A stretch of 64,000 nucleotides of DNA from Ambrosia x helenae (lineage: Eukaryota > Streptophyta > Magnoliopsida > Asterales > Asteraceae), in contig CM061228.1 in NCBI GenBank assembly GCA_030844895.1, positions 50,581,081 through 50,645,080 of the forward strand, in the 5' to 3' direction. The translations under genes and the position numbers were made by a program. Shown here one piece after another: positions 12,588 through 22,621 of the stretch (positions within the stretch are counted from its first letter, which is position 1; every line of letters begins with the position of its first letter). The notes beneath the pieces are model-generated. The model was given only the letters and a program-made list of their open reading frames with translations. It was not told where the DNA came from and searched no databases.

Positions 12588-12980
12588 TCATATGTAGCTT
12601 AAGTGGTAGGAGGCCGGCCTTTCCTTTGGAGAAGTGCAGGTTCGATCCCCACGAGACGTATTTGTGGGACAAATGCGGTGATGGTGATGTGTCTTGACCA
12701 GCAGTTGGCGTGGCTGGTCCGGACCTAATCCTGAGCCACCTCCGGTTTTAATCCGGCCGTTACTCTAGCGATTCAGTTCGTGTGGAGGCGGCACGGTTTC
12801 CGGGAGGACGCCATAAGACCAAGTCTGATACTCCGAAGACGCGGGCTCGGTTCAGACAACGTAAGTTCCGAGGGGCAGAGCTTGGTCTCGGCTACTGTCA
12901 TGACAGTGCGAAATCAATCATCTGTTGTTGTGGAACAAATGCAGTGATGATGATGTGTCTTGACCAGTTGGCTTATTTTT
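12588..12980 (+). mobile_element. tRNA-derived SINE with an internal partial duplication
   Basis: A pol III A-box-like TAGCTTAAGTGG (12595-12606) and a perfect-looking B box GGTTCGATCCC (12639-12649) are spaced as in tRNA genes, but the intervening sequence does not fold as a tRNA cloverleaf with an anticodon arm, so this is a SINE head and not a tRNA gene. About 45 bp near 12663-12708 (GACAAATGCGGTGATGGTGA) is repeated at about 12930-12972 with a few changes, so there may be a second, 3' fragment. No clear target-site duplication was identified and the right limit is approximate. Confidence 0.6.
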
Positions 12981-13237
12981 TTCCAGTATAATTGCATATG
13001 GTATCTTATTATATAGTAATTAAATATGTTGGTATGTCCCCTTCCACCCAAAGTTTTTTTTAACACAATATCCTACCCACCCATCTGACCCTTACATAAG
13101 TAATGAGTTCCATGAAACCCAACTTTAAGGCCATTTGAAAATGAATGCACATTAACCGTGTGGTTGGTTTTGGAAATTTAAAAAATTTAGGTGTTTTGGG
13201 CATTGATGATGCTAGGGACAAGTTCGGTACTGGCACC

Positions 13238-13998
13238 AAAAAGTGATGAATCATATTGATGGTACTGCCCCTCCGGCATCATCATCTGCTGGACATGAGG
13301 CCTGGAAAAAAATTTGATGTGCTTGTCCTTCAATGGATATTTAGCACGCTTTTTGATGACCTTCTTAAACGAGTCATGGACGACAGCACTGCTATGGCTT
13401 ATGTTGCATTGTCCAAACTCGAAAAAATTTATCTATGCAACAAGAAGTCACGTGCTGCATCTTTGGAAACCAAGTTTTGCAATCTGTCTTTGTCAGCTTG
13501 TTTCTCAGTTGAAGATTATTGTCAGCGATTGACTGACCTTGCAAAACAACTGGCCGATGTCAATCCAAGTTCCACCTTGTTCTTCAACTGGTAAGAGGTC
13601 TACCAGCCAAGTATAATACCACTGTTGCCCTCATTAATCAGAATGGTGTTGATTGGGATCAAGCCGTTAGTATGTTGAACGATGAAGTCTTGCTTTTAGA
13701 AGCACAGAAAGGATCTCATTCTACTGTTCTGGCCGCAACATCTGCTCAAATAACCCCTCAAAACACCCAGCTAGTTCAGTCTTCCGATGCCAACACTTCT
13801 TCCTCTCGTGGCCGAGGCTGTGGGTCCTGGAACTGCCGCAGGGGCAGGGGACGTAGCAGCAGCAACCGGTAACCTTATTCCCCCTGGTCCGAAAAACAGC
13901 AGCAACATTCTGGATACTCTCAGCAGCCCGGGTTCCCTAACTGGGCCTAGTGGACACCTCCACCATGCCCCTACCGACCCAACAGCAATGGTTGCCTA
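13238..13998 (+). pseudogene. Copia gag fragment (frameshifted)
   Basis: Pieces in shifting frames carry the usual Copia gag order: HIDGTAPP, then LQWIFSTLFDDLL, a region with CNKKSRAASLETKF and DYCQRLTDLAKQLADV (13256-13594), then LVRGLPAKYNTTVALINQNG (about 13588-13650, another frame), and an Arg/Gly/Ser-rich tail followed by a YSPWS ... PPPCP segment (13790-13990). Shifts occur near 13305 and 13585. No zinc knuckle or pol follows: an LTR begins at 14026 and seems to interrupt the element. The short leading region 12981-13237 shows nothing recognisable. Confidence 0.75.
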
Positions 13999-15975
13999 AC
14001 AACAGCCCACTTCAGTAACCAACATGTGACACCCGACCATTTTCCACGACAATATCCGTACACTTAACTAGATTCACAACGTTTTATTTGTGTATTTGAC
14101 ATTTTTAGAGTAACTACGTCATCTCGAGTCTAGTAAAGACTAAACTATTGCATAAATTCAATAGATCATCCATTTACACATATACAAGGCAACTGGCGTT
14201 GAACAATCAAGCCAATCACACGCTCAACAAAGAGCAATCAGATGCCCGATTACTACGTACAAACAAAACCACAATATATGTGACAATATCTAAGTGTGAA
14301 ATTACATAACTCCACTCTAAAGCCAAACGATTCTCAATACGTTATATGGACATAACACACAAAAATCAAGAAACATTATCCAAGACACGAATGTATATTA
14401 ACATAAGTTAATATCACACAACACATGTTTGTTCAACTATTAACACACGTAAGGGTTATATGGCTTATATTATTACCACCACAACTCATGATATTAACCC
14501 ACTAAATTATCCATAAACATGTGTTAACATCCTACAATTCGATACCATGACAAAAATAACAAGTAATTACCTAAAACACACTATGTTCTTACCTATATGT
14601 AAGTACAATCGACCATGTATCCATTCCATCAACACATAACTAGACCATGGAACCTATGTATACGAACAACTAAATCTTCCAAACTCCACCTTCTTTTCTT
14701 TTTCCTTCGGTCGAATACCATCCCAAACAAAACAAAGACGCCTAGCTACTCTATAATGACTAATATTAGGGAGGGTCTCGTGACATCTAACCCAAGTACC
14801 ATGCTTGATTGTACCTCTATTGTATGCTCCTTTCCTTGACCTATACTTGGTCAAACCATCCCCATCATCTCATCATCTTGTTTATCTAAACCATACACCA
14901 AATTGGACACAATGCCAAACACCATAACATTTTCCCATGCAAGATCCTATACCTCCTATACTTTGATCACCATTCGGCCTATAGAAAACACACTTACCCA
15001 CGATTTTATTTGTAAGAATTGCAAACTAAATCTTTATCATTGAGGTACCATTTTCATAGTTAACCAACAAACAAACCATCCACATAAGTCCCTTTCTAAG
15101 GAGTGTCCAAAACTATACACTAATCAAGCATAAGCCATTTTCAATACACATCCCTTGCAGAAGATCTTAACTCAATTTGGATGATTTCTTCCTTGTCTTG
15201 CTTTCAGCAGAAACATAAGCAACATTTGATCACATGTCACTTTCCTATGGTATGTCCAAACTTTGCACACAAATGGTAAAGTCAACCCCTTCCTCATCAC
15301 TTCCAAGAAAAGCTAGAACCCCTCCATTTGTCAAGACAATGTGCGGCCATGATGAAACAATAAAGGAATCATCATTTTCAAATCCAACTAACACAAATAT
15401 AGCTAACACTTTATCCATAAACTAAATCCCATGAAGTTGCATTGCTAGTTATGGATCACATTCACATGAGGCCATACATCTTGCCATGGCCGATTGTGTG
15501 TAAATAGGAACTCAAGGTTTCCAATCAACTCACACATACAACTTACAATTCCTTCCTCTTTTCTTTTGTTTCGGCACACCACAAGAAACAACACATTATC
15601 TCCTTTGTTTTTCCCTAAACCGAACACCCAAAACCACACCATCATTGAACCATAAACCATTACCATCTAGTCACATTAGAGAATCCAAGATCGGGAGAAG
15701 CAATTGGCACGATCGGGTGTTTCGGGTTCAAGAATCAAGTTATGATAGATGGACTTTTCCTTCACACTAAGTTTTTTATTATTATCGGTCCATGATAGGA
15801 AAACCGACTAGTGACTCTTGTTCATGGTTACTCGGCTCATTTAACAACAAACACTATGGTTTAAAGGGTTAAAGCATACAAACATTATGTAAATAAACAC
15901 ATACAACCGTGCACATGTATAGCATATACACCCACGCATTGGAATAAAAACTTATATATAGGATTAGGTTCCATT

Positions 15976-16270
15976 AGGAACCACCATTTCGTGCAAGAAC
16001 CACGAGAACACCGACGTAAAATGTGAATTTAAAAAAAAAATTGCCACCGGTGTAAAAATGGGTAACCTCGACGTAAAAAAAAAATAATTTACAATGGGTT
16101 TACAGTGGTGTAAAGACCTGGGCCCACCCTATTTTGTCTTATTAGGAAAGGGAATATTCCCTTTTATTTTTTATTTTACTTTAATTGTGAACCACAAATT
16201 CTTTTTGGATTAAAATAAGTTTGTGATGGAAAAGTGTGTTCCGTAGTTCTTGCATGAAAGTGTGGTTCTC
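15976..16270. mobile_element. MITE-like element with ~36-bp terminal inverted repeats
   Basis: AGGAACCACCATTTCGTGC... at 15976-16011 is matched in reverse complement by ...GCATGAAAGTGTGGTTCTC at 16235-16270 at roughly 80% identity. Both arms contain TGCAAGAAC followed by ACAC-type sequence. The interior of about 220 bp is non-coding, with two poly(A) tracts. The outer ends continue imperfectly to about 15964 and 16284, so the true limits and any target duplication are uncertain. Confidence 0.55.
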
Positions 16271-16282
16271 ATTTTACCCTTT

Positions 16283-16285
<3 letters not shown>

Positions 16286-16334
<49 letters not shown>
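16286..16334. repeat. (TA)n(CA)n compound microsatellite
   Basis: About 17 TA units are followed directly by 7-8 CA units, next to the right end of the MITE. Confidence 0.95.
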
Positions 16335-17058
16335 CTGATATACAAACACACAAACACATATATGGGTTTAGGGTGTCGAATGGATCGACCTTTTGAACTA
16401 AAACATGAAATATACATACATTGACATATCTTTATTTGGTTTATAATTACACACGATTTTGATGACGTTAAGCACCTACATACCCGTAATCATTTTTGGG
16501 TCCATATTTGAGTAAGTGATGGTCGGATTAGATGTCCAAAATTGTTGATTTGAAACACTTAACATCATGGTAAAGTTGTCATATTTTAAGGAACATATGT
16601 TAAAATGGCATTAACATGTGTTAATATCAACTTTAACATTATAATATTATAACACATGTTAAAACACTTGTTTTTCCCATAAGTTCACCACACATGTTAA
16701 ATTGAAAAATATTCTTTAACCCATAGTGACATGTGGGGCCCGGTTTGTTAACAATCAATGTGTTTTATAACAAAACTCTTGGAATTCATAAAACCATACA
16801 CTTTACAAAGTACAAACAAAATACGTAGTAATTTTCACGTGCATGGATAATGGCCCCACGTATATATGACACAAGGTTCCACAAGTTGGGTTAACAACTT
16901 GTTAGTAAACGATAAGAACATACGACTTACTATGTCCATGATAATCATAGGGTACCAGTTATCGGGACAGTAACTATTAGACTACTAGACCTTGTCTTCG
17001 ATCACCAGGTGAGTTTCAGAGCCCCTTTTTACTGTTTTCATATTTTTTGGGGAAAACA

Positions 17059-17541
17059 TGCATCTCTGTAGAGGATCGGTTTTAAAGAAAACGACTAGAT
17101 GATCATACAAATGGAACATTGCAGGTGCGAAAACCCTAGATCGTATGCAATATGATAGAGATCAAATCTGAACACAGTTAATTCCTTTTTCAATAATCAT
17201 TTCATTCAGAAACATGTTGATAAAACTTGTTAAGATAAGGTTTACAATGAAATAGATCAATTACACACACAAAACCTCTAACCAAATGACCAACTATTAA
17301 TCACAAAATAAAACTTTAACAATTTATAGGCTGCACATTCGACCCCACGTCTAGGTCGAATGAGTCCTTCGACCTCTTCACAAGCTCGAACCAAACCATA
17401 TCAGCTTCAAGGCTTCCGTCGACCTTCTAAAAACATCCTTCGACCCCTTGACTAGTCGAATGGGTTCTTCTTCAACATAAAATCTACCAAAAATGCTATA
17501 ATGACAATCCAAAAGCTATAGTCACATTCCGTGCACTTACA
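17059..17541 (-). mobile_element. 3' LTR of Copia copy B (minus strand)
   Basis: Read on the minus strand it runs from TGTAAGTGCACGG (17541) to ...AGATGCA at 17059. The purine-rich GGAGGGAGTT lies immediately before the start (17542 onward), as a polypurine tract should. It aligns with the LTR of copy C (40403-40936), sharing a TATA box (complement of TTTATA, 17323-17328), the GGTGCGAA-type block near the end and the 23-bp dyad at 17338-17360. About 483 bp long. Confidence 0.8.
17323..17360 (-). promoter_or_regulatory. Dyad plus TATA box of the Copia B LTR
   Basis: On the plus strand, TTCGACC (17338-17344), nine bases and GGTCGAA (17354-17360) form a perfect 7-bp dyad. Downstream on the minus strand, after nine bases (17329-17337), is TATAAATT (17321-17328). 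Further imperfect dyads at about 17369-17470 (CTTCGACC ... CTCGAA) lie upstream. Confidence 0.65.
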
Positions 17542-19517
17542 AACTCCCTCCAGTTCTAATTCTCGTTTAGTTGAACTTTTCTTCAATTCTTAAACCTTCA
17601 CATATCTTCCCAGCTTTTTTATCAAAATCACAACCCGCATTTACATCCCACGCAAAACAGAAACATATAACTCTGTGATACTTCATCGCTTGCTCCATAT
17701 CTTTCTCTTTACAGTAAATCGGATTGTAATACAGCATGATAATGTCTTCATATGAGCAATTGATGAGCCATATAGGATCAAAGATGCGTATATTCTTGAA
17801 TTCATCCTTAGGACCTTTATTCTTCAAAAATATTACTGCTTCAGCTTATTCAAACCAGTAACAGGATCAACCTCTTTGTGAACTTTCCTTTTTGGATATT
17901 GAGGCTTGAACAAGTTCCACCTAGTTCTGCTCTCCCAAGACATCTTATCTGCAAACCATCCAACAACATCATTGTTTACAGAAGCACCGCTCATCGTGTG
18001 TTTTCAAATATCCCTTACAGCCTAGTACGGCAAGGTTTTAATGTCATGAAACCTGTGAAAATACAGAATTCCCTTCTCCCACTTCACACCTATGCAACGT
18101 AGCTGTCTAAGGTATTTCCATCCCAACGCTCTACCTTTGAACAATTCATTATGATACTTATAGAAACCTCCTTGTACCTCTGTTTTTGGTCTATTAGCTT
18201 CTTTCTCTTTTAACTTCTTCCACAAATCTTACAAGTCATCTGATTGTTGAAAAGTTGGTTTCTGATTAGCATCCTTCTCAAACACTTCATCTAAAATCTT
18301 CTTACCCTTTTTCTCAGCAAGTTTCTCTGCTTCATAAAGTGTTTCTTCATTGATATCAGTTATCACTACATTTTCCTTCTCCTTATAATACACAGAATAC
18401 CCTTCATGAGTTATGTCCTCAATTTCAACTTCTTCAAACTCTAGAGTATCTTTATCATCTGCGTGATCACCTTCATCTTTCTCTGGAATATTAGGAATCT
18501 CTTTATCATTCCTGATTTCTTCTAGAGACTTCCCTATCTGCTTTGCCAATCCTTCCAAAATCTCTTTAGAAACTGCAGCAGATATTTCCCATCTTCCAAA
18601 TCAGGATCATTGTCTTCCAATTCATATCTCATGTCCTCTGATTCAAAGATTTCAAGAAATCTTCCAGTTAGCTCAATCGTCCATACATTCTTCTTTAACA
18701 TCTGACGATATAAACTTTTATCTTCATCATACAAAGATCTTATCTTTTCTGTCCAAAAGATGCTATCATCATCATCAACATTTTCACCAGGTGTCTTTTT
18801 AGAACTAGATTTACCTGTGTCTCCCTTATCAGTATCTCTCTTCTGATATATATATTGTTCAGCATCTTGATTGTCATCATCATCATCATCATCATCATCA
18901 TCAGAACTATCATCATCATTATCTTTATCATCTTTCTTTTCCACCATTCTTATCTCCTGCATCATCATCATCTGATGTATCACCAAACTCATCATCATCA
19001 TCTTCCTCATTAGAAGGTTCATAATCCACCTTCTCTTCTTCTTTATCCTCCTCTTCCTCCTCAGTTCCTTTTAACTGTGGAGCTTTCGAATATAAATAAT
19101 CAATCATCTTTCTCAGACTTTTGTTGTCTGACTTGATTTGTTTATTCTCAATCTGAAGCAGCTTTATCTTCTTTGTAATTCTTTTACCACGAGTAATCAA
19201 CATCTGATTTTTGATTCAAGCTGTATGACTTTAGTTTCAACCTCTTCTTGATTAGCTTTTGAAGATAGTACAATCTGAAGCATTGTCTTTTCATCTTCCT
19301 TCATCTGTCTGATTTCAGCTTGTTGTTGATTAAACGCCTTCAACACATTCTCAATATGGCGATTAACAGCTTCCATGATTTCACTCGAAACAGTAACCTA
19401 TGGTGTAGATGATTCAGCTATTGGTGTAGCAGCAGGTTTAGCAGTCTTCTTCTGCACTTGTTCTAAAACAGTTTTCAATAATGATGAAAAGTTTCCAGGA
19501 GCTGGATTCATGCTTCT
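17542..19517 (-). pseudogene. Accessory ORF of Copia copy B, C-terminal part (broken)
   Basis: Minus-strand frames at 17567-17827, 18022-18225, 18229-18558, 18534-19022 and 18928-19203 line up in order with the C-terminal half of the accessory protein of copy C. Matching landmarks are the coiled-coil KQIKSDNKSLRKMIDYLYSK followed by APQLK, the Asp/Glu-rich stretch (about 18860-19060), SIFWTEKIRSLY, LTGRFLEIFESED, and near the end RIFDPIWLINCSYEDIIM and LYYNPIY. Several frameshifts (near 18550, 18230 and 17830-18020) break it. The Gypsy insertion at 19518 separates it from the part at 30012-30601. The GAT run near 18860-18900 encodes poly-Asp and is repeat-like at the DNA level. Confidence 0.85.
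19513..19517. repeat. Target-site duplication, left copy (CTTCT)
   Basis: CTTCT before the 5' LTR matches CTTCT at 30012-30016 directly after the 3' LTR. This proves that the Gypsy element inserted as a unit into Copia copy B. Confidence 0.95.
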
Positions 19518-22093
19518 TGTGACACCCGGCATGTTCGGCTTAAACATATTAGTAACATCTAAGTCTACCTTAGCGAGAAACGTTTATAAACAAACTTAAC
19601 TGGGTTAGTTGAGTCGGGTCAAGTTAGGATTGTCCAGGGTACAATGATCTGGAGGATCATTGGGAGTCGTTTTGGTAGTACACTAGTACCGGGTTCCGTT
19701 GTTGGTGACATTACATGAACTAATTAAGTATATGTGTAGATTATGGGTCGTGTGGTGGATTATATACATAGATGTGTTTAAATGATGTGTAAATGATTAT
19801 CTGTGCTTAAATGTGTTAAATATAGACTAAGGATGCATGCTTATGTGTTAAGATGTGTTAGAATGCGTTAAACTCGACAAACTGGAAAACTAGTTAAAAA
19901 GGAGTCTTGGTTCGACCACTTCGAGTGGTCGAAGGAGAAGAAAGTGTCTGGTTCGACCCTTGTAAGTGGGCGAACCAGGGAAGTGGAATTTAAGGAATTC
20001 CCTTCGACCAAACAGGGCTCATTCGACCATGTGAAAGGGGCGAAGGAGACCACCTTCGACCAATGAATTGGGGCAAAGGAGGATTAGTATAAATACCAAC
20101 CTTTGTCATTTTTCATCATTTCACAAACCCTAACCGTCCCAAAACGCTCTCAAACGATCTTAAACACTAAGGAAGGAGTTTTTGCTCTTCTTTTTTATAA
20201 TCTAACCCATCTACAACCTCTAAACAAGAATCCAAGGTGTGTTCATAATCCTAAACCTTTTTAAAAAACATTTTGATTCGTTTTCATCTAACCCTAATTG
20301 TCCGGATCTGTTCTAAGGGTATTTTCATGATTAAAACCTTTTAAACATCTTTATAAATCAAAACATGATCATTTAACATAGGTTTTCATGATAAATAACA
20401 TATGTAAATTGTGTATTATGTGGTGTTATGTGTTGTTCACTGATTTGCTGCTATATCTATGATAGAAACATGATATAGGATTGTTATTTGTTGGAATATT
20501 GTTGTCTAGGGTTAGGATTGGATATATTGATATTTGGGGGTTTTATTGGATTAATACTTAATGTATGAATATTTATGATCAATAGAATGAATAAGAAAGA
20601 TCGGATAATCGACAAACTGAGTAGTTTAAGCTAAACATGAATCAATTGCAAAAGTTTCCAAATTGGGTAAATAATTCATGCATGAAAGTGATGTTTCCAT
20701 AATCTTTACCATTTTGGGAAAGGGCTGAAACGGACGTATTATCGTGGGAAATCGGTGGGGTTTTGTTGGGATAAGTTATCCATGCTTGACTGCTGTGTTT
20801 GATGATGTTTCGGGTCGTTTTGAATGTGTTTGAAGCGTTTTTAGGAAAAATTATACAACAGGGGCGAACCTGGCCTCCTTCGACCAGTCGAAGGTGCGAA
20901 GGAGGGATCCAGGGTCGAACCTGGGTTTATATTGGACGAATGTGATAAAACGGGTGAAGGAAGCATCAAACGGTCGAACGAGATGTAAAACGGGCGAAGG
21001 AGACAAAAAGGTGCGAAGGAGACTTAAAACTGACTGGCTCGACCGTTCTGATGCAGAAATGAGTTTTTGATACAAACTAAGTGTTTTATGCTTGAACCTT
21101 GTGTGTAATCTATGTGTACTTGGTTAGTTAGGGTAATGGGTCACCAACGGGATGTCAGGTCGGTCTAGTGTGTCGGTTAAACATTTAAACACGTTTTAAA
21201 ACATACTTGGTTACGATCTGGACAATCAGGGACTAGATAACCTTATGGTTATTAGTCGGAACACTTATGTGAACATTTTGATAGATCTCCGGTAGAGGGA
21301 TTATCAAGGGCTAAACATCTTTACTTATATTTGAAGAACGCTACTTAAGGTGAGTTCACGGTCCCACTTTTACTGCTTTAACTTTTGGGGGAGAAAACAT
21401 GCGCTAAACGGTTTTGGTAACTTATGTCATACTATGGTTTTAACTTTATATTGCTATACGATCTTTTGGAAAGTCCCGGGGGAAACCATGAATGTGCGGG
21501 GATGCACAACGGGGGAAATGTGGATAGATCTATTGGGCGTGACCTGCCCCACTCGTCGGCTTGGAGAGCCGGGCGGGTGCATATTGTCTCGAACAGGTAC
21601 ATTGGTATCATGCTGAACATACGGGCTGCTTAAACATGCTGAACATTGCTAAACGTGTCTAGTAATGGTTTCCAATCGTAGTAGTAATGAAAACATACGC
21701 TTAGCTAGCGTACTTGGTAACATTGATATAGTATGGACATGGTAACGTTTTGGTAACATTTGAACAAACCTGTGAACTCACCAGCATTATATGTTGACAT
21801 CTTTTTGGCATGTTTTTCTCAGGTCGCTAAGGTAGCAATGAACGGAACTAGGCGCACGGGTCTGCATTGGCGTCTAGACTTAGTGCACGTTTTGTAATAA
21901 AAGTATTTTGAACAACTTTGAGATGATAGCATAGTTTATTAAATGCTACTGATACGCTTCCGCTTATTAAATTAATGGTTATGTCTGTTTACGTTTTTCA
22001 TATAGAGTTGTTTATTGTGATCGTTGACTTGGATCCTGGTTTGTCATGCGCCTCGCGGTAAAACCCCGCAAGTGGTAATTTGAGGGTGTGACA
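19518..22093 (+). mobile_element. 5' LTR of the Tekay Gypsy element
   Basis: TGTGACACCCGG ... GGGTGTGACA, 2,576 bp, with TG/CA ends. By eye it differs from the 3' LTR by about 40 substitutions and two or three small indels (about 1.5%), so insertion is recent. It holds four 23-bp dyads upstream of a TATA box (listed separately). A candidate 5' splice site AAG|GTGAGT is at 21350 and a candidate acceptor CTCAG is at 21822. The tail shares CTCGCGGTAAAACCCCGC with the LTR at 1-1677. Confidence 0.97.
19911..20095 (+). promoter_or_regulatory. Four dyads plus TATA box, Gypsy 5' LTR promoter
   Basis: Dyads of the form TTCGACC, nine bases, GG(T/G)CGAA lie at 19911-19933, 19952-19974, 20022-20044 and 20055-20077 (the last with GGGCAAA; the 3' LTR copy has GGGCGAA). 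TATAAATA follows at 20088-20095, ten bases after the last dyad. Presumed core promoter with transcription starting about 30 bp downstream. The counterpart in the 3' LTR is at 27826-28010. Confidence 0.7.
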
Positions 22094-22096
22094 GAT

Positions 22097-22109
22097 TGGT
22101 ATCAGAGCC
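22097..22109 (+). other. Primer-binding site (initiator tRNA-Met)
   Basis: TGGTATCAGAGCC lies three bases after the 5' LTR end and is complementary to the 3' end of plant initiator tRNA-Met, the usual minus-strand primer for this class. Confidence 0.95.
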
Positions 22110-22621
22110 AATGGTTATAGTGAACTAGGACTGCATGTAGAGTCTGGTCTATAGCCGAGTCGCACACACTAGACGGTCACATACTTTGGGTCTATTAGTG
22201 GGATACGTACTAACGTTGTCGGGGTGTCCTTACATCATCATCATGTTTCTCCGTTACATCATCTGCTTTTATTTGGGTTCTTACCTACTCTTGTCTTCTT
22301 CTTCTGGATTGAAGAAGGAAGGGTTGCCTTGTTGGTTCTAGCACACACATGCCTTCTTACACTTGCACCTATTGTAACACGTTACTAGGCGATGATATTC
22401 AGTGACTGGGGTCTGGATTAGGGGTACGTCTAGAGGACCATGTAGAGCAGTTTATCATTTCGGGTGCACATGAAATAATAAACTGGAATGCATGAAAATC
22501 CCGATGGACTTCGAGTTTGGATGTATAGTCCTGAGTTTGTCCCTAGGTTAACCCTTGTAAATTTCTAGTGGTTGACACTGGAAGTGAATCTGAATCTCTC
22601 GATTTCTTGATTTGTTAGATC
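22110..22621 (+). other. Untranslated leader of the Gypsy element
   Basis: About 510 bp between primer-binding site and gag start. The phrase CGGGTGCACATGAAATAATA (about 22459-22478) has a counterpart, GCGGGTGCACACGTAATAAT, at about 50234-50253 in the non-coding LTR element. This leader is therefore shared between the two elements. Confidence 0.7.

Larger units (their letters stand above)
14026..17058 (+). mobile_element. Left part of a Gypsy-type LTR, truncated by a Copia insertion
   Basis: It begins TGTGACACCCGACC, the start signature shared by Tekay-type LTRs, directly after the Copia gag fragment. Near its right end, GGTGAGTTTC and CCCCTTTTTACTG (about 17008-17032) match the conserved block at 48830-48860 and 21349-21375, in plus orientation and at a similar distance from the LTR start (about 3.0 kb against 2.7 kb). 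The block breaks off at 17058, where the minus-strand Copia copy B begins. A MITE and a microsatellite lie inside. No reading frame in it is credible. Confidence 0.5.

Noticed and set aside
12588..12665. tRNA gene suggested by A and B boxes
   Set aside because: No anticodon arm or acceptor pairing can be drawn, and the tRNA-like part continues into a longer non-tRNA body. A SINE fits better.
18534..19022. Separate Asp-rich acidic protein gene on the minus strand
   Set aside because: It is the acidic tract of the Copia accessory ORF, collinear with copy C.
19911..20095. Horizontal exchange of promoter DNA between Gypsy and Copia as a firm conclusion
   Set aside because: Arms and spacing match but flanking sequence does not, so convergence or a shared host factor is equally possible from this window alone.
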